Source: Cryobacterium sp. PH29-G1 (GTDB lineage: Bacteria > Actinomycetota > Actinomycetes > Actinomycetales > Microbacteriaceae). Taken from it: a stretch of DNA of 64,000 bases. The position numbers and the translations under genes were made by a program. The DNA is taken from assembly GCF_030063365.1 (NCBI RefSeq), contig NZ_JASISY010000001.1, forward strand, positions 310,001 through 374,000, in the 5' to 3' direction. Below, one piece after another: positions 18,272 through 26,111 of this stretch; within the stretch, counting starts at the first letter, position 1, and each line of letters begins with the position of its first letter. The notes below the pieces were generated by a model, which saw only the letters and a program-made list of their open reading frames with translations, was not told the DNA's origin and ran no database searches.

Positions 18272-19510
18272 ATGGCAGTGTGGGACAACCTAACGGGACA
18301 GGCCGACGCGATCGCCATCCTCCAAGCGGCGGCGCAGCGCCTGCCGTCCGGCGCGGGCGCTGGCTCTGCTGCGGGTACCGGCCTGACGGGGGACATGGCC
18401 GCGAGCGATGCCGCGGGGAGCGCGACCAGCCGGGCCACCATCGAGTCGAGCTCGATGACCCACGCCTGGCTCATTACCGGGCCGCCCGGCTCCGGCCGGT
18501 CCAACCTCGCCTTCGCCTTCGCGGCGGCGCTACTGAGTCCGGGCACTCCCGAAGGCGACCTCGCGGCCGCGCGTCAGGTCGAGGCGCGCACCCACCCCGA
18601 CCTCAGCGTGCTCACGACCGAGGGCGTCATCATCAAGATGGAATCCGTGAAGGAGGCCGTCGCCCGCTCGCAGTACTCGCCGTCGGTCGGCCGCTACCGG
18701 GTCGTCGTCGTCGAAGACGCCGACCGCATGGTCGAACGTACCTCCAACGTGCTGTTGAAGGCCCTTGAAGAGCCCCCGGAGCGCACCGTGTGGATCCTGT
18801 GCGCGCCCAGCGAGGCCGACCTGCTCCCCACTATCCGCTCCCGCGTACGCACCGTGCGTCTGCGCGTACCGAGCGTGGCCGATGTGGCCGATCTGCTCGT
18901 GCGGCGCAACGGCGTCGACCCGGTCATCGCCGACAGTAGCGCTCGTCTTGCCCAGAGCCACATCGGAATGGCCCGGCGGCTCGCGACCAATGCCGACGCG
19001 CGGGCCCGACGCGAGGAGACCCTGCGCACGGCCCTCGGCATCCGCTCGGTGTCAGCGGCCGTCAATGCGGCGGCGCGGCTGCTCGCCATTGCCGGTGACG
19101 ATGCCAAGGCGATCACTCTGGAGCTCGACGCTGCTGAACGAGACGGCATGCTGCGCTCGCTCGGTGTCGAGGCCGGCCAATCCGTGCCGCCGGCGCTCCG
19201 CAGCCAAGTCAAGGCGCTCGAAGATGATCAGAAACGCCGCGCCGTGCGCAGCCTGCGCGATGGGATCGACCGCATTCTGGTCGATCTCGCCTCGCTCTAC
19301 CGGGACGTGGTGATGGTGCAGCTTGGCCGGGAACACGTCGTGATCAACCTCGAACTGCTCGCCGAACTGCGTACGGCCAGCGCGACGAGCGCTCCCGAAG
19401 CCACGGTCGCCACCATGGATGCGATCGCCCTGGCCCGTGAGCGGATCCAATCCAACGTGGCTCCGGCTCTCGCGCTGGAGGCAATGCTCGTGTCGGCGAT
19501 CCGTCGCTAG
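18272..19510 (+). CDS. holB: DNA polymerase III subunit delta-prime
   Basis: 412 residues. Clamp-loader subunit of the replicative polymerase, needed to open the sliding clamp. The AAA+ fold is seen in LITGPPGSGRSNLAFA (P-loop with Arg in place of the Lys, normal for delta-prime, which does not hydrolyse ATP), RVVVVEDADRM (Walker B position), SNVLLKALEEPPERTVWIL and the sensor/SRC-like PTIRSRVRTV with Cys replaced. An insertion of about 45 Ala/Gly/Ser-rich residues separates the first helix from the P-loop. ATG at 18272 has no strong ribosome site. Downstream of tmk, as expected. Confidence 0.93.
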   Translation: MAVWDNLTGQADAIAILQAAAQRLPSGAGAGSAAGTGLTGDMAASDAAGSATSRATIESSSMTHAWLITGPPGSGRSNLAFAFAAALLSPGTPEGDLAAARQVEARTHPDLSVLTTEGVIIKMESVKEAVARSQYSPSVGRYRVVVVEDADRMVERTSNVLLKALEEPPERTVWILCAPSEADLLPTIRSRVRTVRLRVPSVADVADLLVRRNGVDPVIADSSARLAQSHIGMARRLATNADARARREETLRTALGIRSVSAAVNAAARLLAIAGDDAKAITLELDAAERDGMLRSLGVEAGQSVPPALRSQVKALEDDQKRRAVRSLRDGIDRILVDLASLYRDVVMVQLGREHVVINLELLAELRTASATSAPEATVATMDAIALARERIQSNVAPALALEAMLVSAIRR

Positions 19511-19595
19511 CCGGCCTGCTGCCACCCGCACGCTCCCAGCCGCCTTCGGTAGCCTCTAACGCAGCATCCGTTTCATGTCACGAAAGAGGAACTCG

Positions 19596-21131
19596 TTGAA
19601 TCGCAGCATCCGCGCCCTCAGCACCACGGCGGTCGTCCTAACTCTCGCACTCGTGCTCAGCGGATGCTCCTCGCTGTTCGCGCAGGATGCCGGACCCGCC
19701 GAATCTACCCCCACCGGCGAGACGGTCGGCGGTGGCCTTGATTCGTTCTACAGCCAGGTGTTGCAGTGGGATGACTGTGGTGACGGACTCCAATGCTCCG
19801 ACGCGACCGCACCGCTGGACTACTCCGACCCCGCTGCCGGTGATATCTCGCTGGCGCTCGTGCGGCACGTCGCCACGGGGAACGACCGTATCGGCTCCCT
19901 GCTCGTGAATCCCGGCGGACCAGGTGGTTCCGGCTACGACTTCGTCAAGGACTCGCTCGACTATGCCACCGACAAGACGCTGCAATCGAGCTTCGACATC
20001 GTCGGCTTTGACCCGCGCGGGGTCGGTCGCTCCTCCGCCGTATCCTGCTACGACTCGGCCGATATGGACGAATACCTCTATGGCCTAACCACGGCCGAGC
20101 GTGGCACGGATGCCTGGATCGCCGAACTGGCGGCCTCTTCCGATGCCTTCGCTGCCGCCTGCGCCGAACAAACCGGAGCGCTGCTCGGTACTATAGACAC
20201 CGAAAGTGCCGCCCGCGACCTCGACCTGCTGCGCGCGGTGCTCGGCGATACTGAACTGAACTACCTCGGCTACTCGTACGGCACATTTCTCGGTGCCACC
20301 TACGCCGAGCTCTTTCCTGACAAAGTCGGCCGCCTGGTGCTAGACGGTGCCGTTGATCCGTCGACCAGCAACTTTGAGGTGACCAAAACTCAGGCGGTCG
20401 GGTTCGAAAACGCCCTGCGCGCCTACCTGGCCGACTGTCTGGCGGGGGAGGACTGCCCGTTCCGGGGCAGCGTTGACAGCGCTATGACAACGATCGGCTC
20501 GCTCATGACGTCGGTAGATGCCAGCCCGATCACGGCAACCGATGGCCGCCAGCTGGGCGCCAATGCGCTGCTGACCGCGATTATCTACCCGCTCTACCAA
20601 GCCACCGCATGGCCCCAGCTCAGCGTCATGTTCGATACCGTGTTGCACGGCAATGCCGACGGTGCCTTCCAATTCGCCGACGCGTACAACGGGCGCGATG
20701 CCGACGGCAACTACGCCGACAACTCAACCGAATCCTTCATGGCAATCAACTGCATCGACTACTCGTACAACGCCGACCCCACCATCATGCGCGCTCAGGC
20801 CGCAGAAATGGCCGCAGCAGCCCCGGTCATCGGTGCGTATATGAGCTTCGGAGACATCGCCTGCGCTAACTGGCCCGAAAAGTTCACGGGAGAACGCGCG
20901 GAGATTCACGCGCCTGGTGCGGCGCCCATTATGGTCGTCGGCACGACCAATGACCCGGCAACGCCCTATGTCTGGGCGCAGCGGCTCGCTGAGCAGCTCG
21001 ACAGCGGCAATCTGGTGACCTATACCGGTGAAGGACACACGGCCTACAACAAGTCCAACTCGTGCGTGAACGATGCGGTCGACGCGTATCTGGTAGACGG
21101 GATCGTTCCGGCTGCCGACCCGCAGTGCTAG
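19596..21131 (+). CDS. Secreted lipoprotein alpha/beta hydrolase, TAP-like tripeptidyl aminopeptidase
   Basis: TTG at 19596 is preceded by AAAGAGGA at proper spacing; an ATG at 19575 is in frame but lies upstream of that ribosome site, so the TTG start (511 residues) is preferred. The N-terminus is a lipoprotein signal with lipobox LSGC. The mature enzyme has the oxyanion loop NPGGPGGSGYDFV, the nucleophile in GYSYGTFLGATYAE, a charge-relay Asp in TTNDPATPY and His in GEGHTAY; the last 100 residues form the TAP-like C-terminal domain. Members release tripeptides or process extracellular proteins and peptides in actinobacteria (SlpD/SlpE/Tap relatives). Monocistronic-looking, 50 nt before a TetR gene. 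Confidence 0.9.
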   Translation: MNRSIRALSTTAVVLTLALVLSGCSSLFAQDAGPAESTPTGETVGGGLDSFYSQVLQWDDCGDGLQCSDATAPLDYSDPAAGDISLALVRHVATGNDRIGSLLVNPGGPGGSGYDFVKDSLDYATDKTLQSSFDIVGFDPRGVGRSSAVSCYDSADMDEYLYGLTTAERGTDAWIAELAASSDAFAAACAEQTGALLGTIDTESAARDLDLLRAVLGDTELNYLGYSYGTFLGATYAELFPDKVGRLVLDGAVDPSTSNFEVTKTQAVGFENALRAYLADCLAGEDCPFRGSVDSAMTTIGSLMTSVDASPITATDGRQLGANALLTAIIYPLYQATAWPQLSVMFDTVLHGNADGAFQFADAYNGRDADGNYADNSTESFMAINCIDYSYNADPTIMRAQAAEMAAAAPVIGAYMSFGDIACANWPEKFTGERAEIHAPGAAPIMVVGTTNDPATPYVWAQRLAEQLDSGNLVTYTGEGHTAYNKSNSCVNDAVDAYLVDGIVPAADPQC

Positions 21132-21181
21132 GGGTGCCGCCCGTTCGATGTGCACGTGTGCGCACCGTGAAATAATTGGGG

Positions 21182-21823
21182 ATGCCGATCGAAACTGAAC
21201 CGCTGGGTCTTCGCGAGCGTAAGCGCCGTGCTACCCGGCGCGCCATCCAACATGCCGTACTCACTCTGGCGCGCGAGAGGGGTGTCGACCATGTCACGGT
21301 TGAGGACATCAGCCGCCTCGCCAACGTTTCACCACGCACCTTTTTCAACTATTTCCCCTCGAAAGATGCGGCTTTGATCGGGGATACACCGGGAATGGCC
21401 TCCGCTGCCGATATTGAGAAATTTGTGACCGGCGGCGGCGAGAATGCCGATGTGCTGGCCGACCTGGCCGTGTTGCTCTCCCAAAGCCTGGCGCACACCG
21501 AGGTAGACCTTGAGATTAACCAGCTGCGGCGCGCGGTCATGAAGGAAAACGCGTACCTGCTCGGTATAGGCATGGCAACACTGCGCGATTTTGAAGACCA
21601 GCTGCAGCAAATTGTTGCGCACCGTTTTACAGCGGATGCCCCCGACCTCGCCAACCACCCGACGGAGCTCAACCAGCGGGCGCTGTTGCTCACGCTCGTA
21701 GCTGTCGCGTCGATTCGCCATGCGTGGCGGGTCTGGGCTGAGGGCGACGGTGTACGCGCGCTTTCGGAGTGCATCGACGCCTCCTTCGCCGAGGTGTACA
21801 GGATCACTCGGAAAAACGACTAG
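21182..21823 (+). CDS. TetR-family transcriptional regulator
   Basis: 213 residues from ATG 21182 (a TTG two codons upstream is also open). N-terminal helix-turn-helix: ATRRAIQHAVLTLARERG, then VEDISRLANVSPRTFFNYFPSKDAAL, the standard TetR DNA-binding signature. The C-terminal ligand domain shows no recognisable pocket. Neither neighbour is a transporter or enzyme on the opposite strand, so its target cannot be inferred from position; the preceding peptidase gene is in the same orientation and could be co-transcribed. Confidence 0.9.
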   Translation: MPIETEPLGLRERKRRATRRAIQHAVLTLARERGVDHVTVEDISRLANVSPRTFFNYFPSKDAALIGDTPGMASAADIEKFVTGGGENADVLADLAVLLSQSLAHTEVDLEINQLRRAVMKENAYLLGIGMATLRDFEDQLQQIVAHRFTADAPDLANHPTELNQRALLLTLVAVASIRHAWRVWAEGDGVRALSECIDASFAEVYRITRKND

Positions 21824-21869
21824 GCTTGGCTGCTGTGTCACCGAGTACCTTTTGGGGTGCTCTGGTAAC

Positions 21870-21945
21870 GCCGCCTTAGCTCAGTTGGTAGAGCATCTCA
21901 CTCGTAATGAGAAGGTCGTCAGTTCGATTCTGACAGGCGGCTCCA
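21870..21945 (+). tRNA. tRNA-Thr (anticodon CGT)
   Basis: Cloverleaf with acceptor GCCGCCT/AGGCGGC, D-arm GCTC-AGTTGGTA-GAGC, anticodon stem TCTCA/TGAGA around CTCGTAA (anticodon CGT), T-arm GTCAG-TTCGATT-CTGAC, discriminator T and an encoded CCA. It stands at the border of a gene-poor stretch with repeats, a setting typical of integration sites, although no second copy of its 3' end was found in the window. Confidence 0.97.
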
Positions 21946-22225
21946 CTAAAAATCCTGATCAGACGTAGTTTCTAAAACCGTCTCAGCGGTATGTTTCTCC
22001 GAATTTGCTCACAATTTGCCCGCATCTGTTCTAAGTGCGCGGCCTTGTGCTGATCGCGAGCGTGGCGGTGTTCCGGACCGTGGGTAGGGCGTTGTTAGAG
22101 TCGGTCCCAACGATCGATTGGCGTCCTGATCCTCCAGCGGCGACCAATCACCCCGACTATCGCCCCTGCTACAGCAGCAGCGGCGATTGCATCGGCAGCT
22201 GGGAGTCGCTGCCCATGCGTTTAGA

Positions 22226-22840
22226 TCAGAAGAGACTGGTCGCGCTGATCCACGACACACTGTACGTAGCCGGTGTGTTGCATACGGTGACGGGACTTTC
22301 CAGCGTGATGGTCCGCGATGAATCCCAATTGGGCGGACTCACGTAGGCCACATCGGCGACGGCTGTTTCACAGTCGTAGGCTCCGGCATTGGTGAAGTGG
22401 ATGGTGCTGTAAGCAGACGCCCCAGGAGCAATGGGCACCACCTCTGGTAGCCCGTTGTCTTCCGCGCGCTTGCCGACGACTGCCCCCGTAGCGCTGTCTG
22501 CGAGGTTGAAGATGGAAAGCGGTCCCTCGACCAGACAGGTGTCGCCGCTGGTGTTAGTGAACGTGATCTCGGAGTAAAACGAACCTGCACCGCTGGCCAT
22601 CGGCTGTGCGGCGATCGAGATATCCAGGTTATCCCCGTCACATTCAGCGGCTCCGACGGGCTCGGACTCAGCCGGACCAGGCATTTCGGGCGAAGGGGAA
22701 GCCGACTGGGAAGCCGAAGGGTGACGGGTACTAGAGGGCGAAGGGGGCGAAGTCGCTGCCGCACCGCTCACCTGGCCAGAGCAGCCAGTCAAGAAGAAGA
22801 TGACGATGAATCCAGCGCAGAGTGCAGGCGTTTTCTTCAT
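22226..22840 (-). CDS. DUF4232 lipoprotein
   Basis: 204 residues from ATG 22840 behind GGGGGAAG. Signal peptide of a lipoprotein with lipobox LTGC at about residues 17-20, then a Ser/Pro/Ala-rich linker of some 40 residues, then a domain with FTNTSGDTCLVEGPLSIF and VPIAPGASAYSTIHF, matching DUF4232, a beta-sandwich found in actinobacterial surface lipoproteins. Four cysteines in the domain probably form disulfides. Cell-surface anchored; function unknown. It stands alone, facing away from the tRNA-Thr. Confidence 0.85.
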   Translation of the reverse strand: MKKTPALCAGFIVIFFLTGCSGQVSGAAATSPPSPSSTRHPSASQSASPSPEMPGPAESEPVGAAECDGDNLDISIAAQPMASGAGSFYSEITFTNTSGDTCLVEGPLSIFNLADSATGAVVGKRAEDNGLPEVVPIAPGASAYSTIHFTNAGAYDCETAVADVAYVSPPNWDSSRTITLESPVTVCNTPATYSVSWISATSLF

Positions 22841-23057
22841 GACTTCCCCCCGGTTGTCGTCGTGTCAATTGATGCATATGCCTGCGCTCTGCGACTAGGG
22901 ACGGCGAAGTCACGAGGTACGAGCAAAATCGCAACCCTGCGACCGGATATTTACCGCTCACAGTCGCAGACGTTATCCACGACCACCGTAACGCGTCTCG
23001 GAACCTTGGTGCCTCATATATCCTGGCTTGAAGACGGCAAGAGCCTTTAACTCGTGA

Positions 23058-23111
23058 CCCGTTAGACGCATGTGAGCGGGATTTCCTGACGGGCAGGGTA
23101 ACGCGACAAGT
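23058..23111. repeat. Degenerate direct repeat R1, mobile-element-end-like
   Basis: CCCGT-x-AGAC-xxx-TGTGAGCGGG-x-TTTCC, then ACGCGACAAGT at the right end, is shared with R2 at 25773-25828 in the same orientation, 2.7 kb away. The outer TGT and ACA trinucleotides and the GC-rich inner part resemble terminal sequences of IS481/IS3-type elements, but no transposase is near. Confidence 0.65.
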
Positions 23112-23226
23112 GCGTTCACGCGGGCGGTGGCGCCCAGCCTCGGCGAGATTATTCCCGTTGGCTGTCCGGCACTCGGGCACTCGACGCCCCGGAGGTTGGG
23201 CACCCCGCCAGGCACCTGCGCGCGTC

Positions 23227-23294
23227 TCGTGGCACGTGTTTGGGAAGTTGGCACGCGTTCAAACCAGTGCCAACGTCCCAAACAGGTGCCACGA
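23227..23294. repeat. 28-bp-arm inverted repeat with 12-nt loop
   Basis: Left arm 23227-23254 and right arm 23267-23294 are complementary at 26 of 28 positions (TCGTGGCAC-x-TGTTTGGGA-x-GTTGGCAC against its reverse complement), with loop GCGTTCAAACCA. The two mismatches are at matching places, splitting the stem into 9-, 9- and 8-bp blocks. It lies 112 bp upstream of the tautomerase gene. It could be a transcript hairpin, a recombination site or a degenerate small transposable element. Confidence 0.85.
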
Positions 23295-23405
23295 CGGCGT
23301 GGCCGTGCAGAGCCTCACGGACGTTGACCGTTTGCGGTTCCATTTGCGGAATTCAATGCGTGCGTGTTCGGACAAGCCGCACTTGGCGACCTGCCAAACT
23401 GAAGC

Positions 23406-23792
23406 ATGGCTCAAATCAAAATTTACGGTCACAAATCGGCGCTTGCTCCGCGCATCTCTTCGCTGTCCGACGCGATCCACGCAGCGGCGGTATCGGCGCT
23501 TCAGCTGCCGATGGAGAAGCGGTTCCACCGTTTCATTACCCTTAGCCCCGACGAGTTCATCACGCCTGAGGATCGTTCGATCGACTACACCATCGTCGAG
23601 GTCAGCATGTTTGAGGGCAGATCGACGGAAACAAAGAAGGACTTCATCCGCGAACTCATCAGCAATGTTGCAGCCGTCGGTGTCACTCCGCACGATCTAG
23701 AAATCACGATCACGGAGACGCCGCGTGCGAACTGGGGCATTCGAGGAGTGCCCGCTGACGAGCTGACGCTGAACTACGCAGTTGACGTTTGA
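23406..23792 (+). CDS. Tautomerase-fold family protein lacking Pro1
   Basis: 128 residues. The sequence MAQIKIYGHKSALAPRISSL, SMFEGRSTETKKDFI and ITITETPRANWGIRGVPADE belongs to the tautomerase/MIF superfamily (family commonly annotated as tautomerase family protein in actinobacteria). In classical 4-oxalocrotonate tautomerase-type enzymes the residue after Met is the catalytic Pro1; here it is Ala, so proton-transfer chemistry by Pro1 is impossible with this start. No upstream in-frame start would give a Pro. Cytoplasmic, alone between two repeat-bearing gaps. Ribosome site (GAAG) is weak. Confidence 0.8.
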   Translation: MAQIKIYGHKSALAPRISSLSDAIHAAAVSALQLPMEKRFHRFITLSPDEFITPEDRSIDYTIVEVSMFEGRSTETKKDFIRELISNVAAVGVTPHDLEITITETPRANWGIRGVPADELTLNYAVDV

Positions 23793-24353
23793 GCACGCGG
23801 GTACCTCTATTGTTCTGAAGGCGTCCCGCCTGTAGTCACCTATTTCAGTTCCGTGCATCAGACTGCCTGAGGCTCGCGGGTTAAGGACCGTGCCTCGGTG
23901 ACCCGCGTGCTCAACTGGGCGGCGGATATGGTTCGACCATCGCTTGCACGCGACGTTTTGCCTCCGGGGGAAGCTTGCGGATTGCTCGGGCTGCGACGGG
24001 CAGGATCTGAACCGTGTACGTCACGACAGACCGAGGTCACGCTTTACGTCCTCCCAAGGAACGGGCGTCTCACCAAGTGGCTCTGTTTCCTCCCAAGCTG
24101 CATCGACTGCCCGGATGTCCGCGAGGGTGTGTTTCCCACAACCGCGACGCGAGCGGGCCGATCGTGTAGCGCTCGGAAACGTCCGCGACCGACCCCGTCG
24201 ACCCGGTTGACGGCGGTGCGACCAATTCCTACGACACCGGCTTCCTGAGAGTTGAGCCGCTGCTTCCTTTCAGAGTCGTCCATAAAACGCGCGACGTCAG
24301 CGCACCGCAGTAGAGTTCCGGCGAGTCAGCTTCACCGACGAATTTATCCGGCA
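23793..24353. other. 561-bp stretch without a convincing gene
   Basis: Several short frames are open on both strands (for example 23898-24248 plus and 24044-24283 minus), but none has a ribosome site, a recognisable motif or normal amino-acid composition. It may hold decayed coding sequence of an inserted element and the promoter of the downstream esterase gene. Confidence 0.5.
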
Positions 24354-25691
24354 GTGGAGCTGACGCCCGACCGCGCAGACGGGACGCTCATCAACGACTT
24401 CGGCACCTCCCTGCTTCGCATCGATATCGTCACTGGCCCGGTGCTCTATGTCGTGCTGGGTCTGGCGACGGTGCAGCTGCTGTATCTCCTCCTCCGCGCC
24501 CCGACCTTGGCCTGGATGCTGACGGTCGTGATCGCTGCTACCGCCGGGGCCGGGGTCGCCGTGGGGATCTGGTTCGTGGTCGTGATTGTCGTCGACGCGT
24601 TCGGAATGTCGCCGGGCCTGGCGAGTTTCCTCTGGTTTGCCGCCACGTGCTCGGCGGTCGCCCTGGCCCTGGCCAATTTTCGGGGAGCGCGCCGACGTCG
24701 CAAAATCATGGCTGCGGCATCGGTTCTCATCTTTCTGGCGTCGGGGTCGTTGGCGATCAATGCGAGCTTCGGGCTCAACCGCACGTTGGGCTCTCTCTTC
24801 GGGGTGACGACGGAAACGGCGATCGCGCTGCCTGCCACCGTCACACCTTCGAAGACCGGTCCGCTTTACCAGAGCTGGGTCGCTCCGCCCGATCTCCCCG
24901 CGCAGGGCACGACGGGGAGCCGGGTCATCCCCAACACGATCTCGGGATTCACCTCACGGCCGGCCGGGATCTACCTTCCACCGGCAGCGCTCGTCCCCCA
25001 TGCGCCGGCGCTACCGCTGGTCATCCTGCTCATGGGGCAGCCGGGCAACCCCGATCCGTCGTTCATCGCCGCGACCCTTGACCAGGATGCTGCCGCCCAC
25101 GCGGGTCTCGCACCGATCGTCATCGTCGCGGACCAGCTCGGCGACCCGGCCAGCGACCCGCTGTGCCTGGACACTCCGAACTACGGCAATGCTGAAACGT
25201 TCATCACCCAGGACGTCGTGAACTGGGCGCGGGCGAACCTGAACATCATCAATGACCCGAGGTACTGGACCATCGCCGGATATTCCAACGGCGGACAGTG
25301 CGCCATCTCCCTCGCCGCCAAACACCCAAACCTGTTCTCCAACGTCGTCGACATCTCCGGTGAGGAATTCCCCGGCTCCGAGATTCAGGCGGCGACCCTC
25401 GCCGACGTCTTCCACGGCGACCAGGCCTCCTACGACGCGATGAAACCACTCAACCTGCTCGCCGCCAAGAAATTCACCGACACGGTCGCCGTCTTCACCG
25501 TCGGGTCCAACGACACAGGATTCGTCCCCGGACAGAAGCGGATGGCCGCGGCCGCGTCAGCCGCGGGCATGACGGTCACCTATTGGGAATCGCCCAACGG
25601 CGGGCACGTCCTTCCCGCTCTCACCGACGGCCTCGACGAGGCCTTCGTTGTGCTTTACCCACGACTCGGACTCGCGCCGAAGACCGATTGA
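24354..25691 (+). CDS. Membrane-anchored alpha/beta-hydrolase-fold esterase
   Basis: About 445 residues from GTG 24354; the frame is open to 24252, and no candidate start has a good ribosome site, so the N-terminus is uncertain. Four membrane helices (roughly residues 20-150) precede an extracytoplasmic esterase D-type domain with LPLVILLMGQPGNPDPS, the nucleophile elbow GYSNGGQCAISLAAKHP and a C-terminal SPNGGHVLPAL containing the catalytic His. The layout resembles actinobacterial membrane esterases related to the mycolyltransferase/antigen 85 fold. Substrate is unknown. It stands alone within the gene-poor segment and is followed by direct repeat R2. Confidence 0.7.
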   Translation: MELTPDRADGTLINDFGTSLLRIDIVTGPVLYVVLGLATVQLLYLLLRAPTLAWMLTVVIAATAGAGVAVGIWFVVVIVVDAFGMSPGLASFLWFAATCSAVALALANFRGARRRRKIMAAASVLIFLASGSLAINASFGLNRTLGSLFGVTTETAIALPATVTPSKTGPLYQSWVAPPDLPAQGTTGSRVIPNTISGFTSRPAGIYLPPAALVPHAPALPLVILLMGQPGNPDPSFIAATLDQDAAAHAGLAPIVIVADQLGDPASDPLCLDTPNYGNAETFITQDVVNWARANLNIINDPRYWTIAGYSNGGQCAISLAAKHPNLFSNVVDISGEEFPGSEIQAATLADVFHGDQASYDAMKPLNLLAAKKFTDTVAVFTVGSNDTGFVPGQKRMAAAASAAGMTVTYWESPNGGHVLPALTDGLDEAFVVLYPRLGLAPKTD

Positions 25692-25772
25692 CCACGGGGC
25701 TGACTGGCAGCTCGTGCCCATACACAAGGAAACGCCGCTGCGCATGATCGAGTGTGCGCCGTCACCGGGCGT

Positions 25773-25828
25773 CCCGTAAGACTCCTGTGAGCGGGGTTTC
25801 CCTACGATCGGGGATAAACGCGACAAGT
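25773..25828. repeat. Degenerate direct repeat R2, partner of R1
   Basis: Same orientation and order of conserved blocks as R1 (CCCGT, AGAC, TGTGAGCGGG, TTTCC, ACGCGACAAGT) with about 10 substitutions and a 2-nt length difference. It closes the esterase side of the gene-poor segment, 17 bp before the stop of the small membrane protein gene. Confidence 0.65.
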
Positions 25829-25844
25829 TGTCAAGCGGTGCTCG

Positions 25845-26111
25845 CTACGGCGCAGCGGTCTCTTCCGGCGTGGTTCTGAGGTGTCGGGCCCCGTCACGGT
25901 CGTCGCGGGCCGCTTCGGGGAAGATGCTGCGCGTTTCGGCGCGGCGTCGGCGGCCCGGAACCAGATCGCCCGGATACACCGTTGGCAGGATGCGAGAGAT
26001 CGCGAGCGTGGCATAGATGACCGTGTTCACGGCTACGAACGCGGCAAGAACGGAGAAGAATTCGGAGCGCAGGACAGTTTCGGGAAACAAAATCCCGGCT
26101 GGAAACAACAT
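25845..26111 (-). CDS. Small membrane protein coupled to a GT2 glycosyltransferase
   Basis: 88 residues. Its ATG shares one base with the TGA of the glycosyltransferase gene (TGATG), so translation is coupled and it has no ribosome site of its own. One hydrophobic segment (about residues 18-40, VLAAFVAVNTVIYATLAISR) is followed by PTVYPGDL and a highly charged C-terminus. I recognise no family. Probably an accessory subunit of the glycosyltransferase, comparable in position to the small partner proteins of polysaccharide synthases. Confidence 0.7.
   Translation of the reverse strand: MLFPAGILFPETVLRSEFFSVLAAFVAVNTVIYATLAISRILPTVYPGDLVPGRRRRAETRSIFPEAARDDRDGARHLRTTPEETAAP

Larger units (their letters stand above)
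22841..23405. other. 565-bp non-coding stretch holding a repeat and a long inverted repeat
   Basis: No frame here has a plausible start, ribosome site and protein-like composition. The left 200 bp should hold the promoter of the DUF4232 lipoprotein. The right part holds direct-repeat copy R1 (23058-23111) and a 68-bp imperfect palindrome (23227-23294) described separately. Confidence 0.6.

Noticed and set aside
21946-22225. Search for a second tRNA-Thr 3'-end copy as an att site
   Set aside because: No repeat of the tRNA 3' segment was seen up to 28.5 kb, so no attachment site is called.
24044-24283. Minus-strand frame considered as a transposase remnant
   Set aside because: No DDE or HTH motif and no similarity I could recognise; listed only as part of a gene-less stretch.
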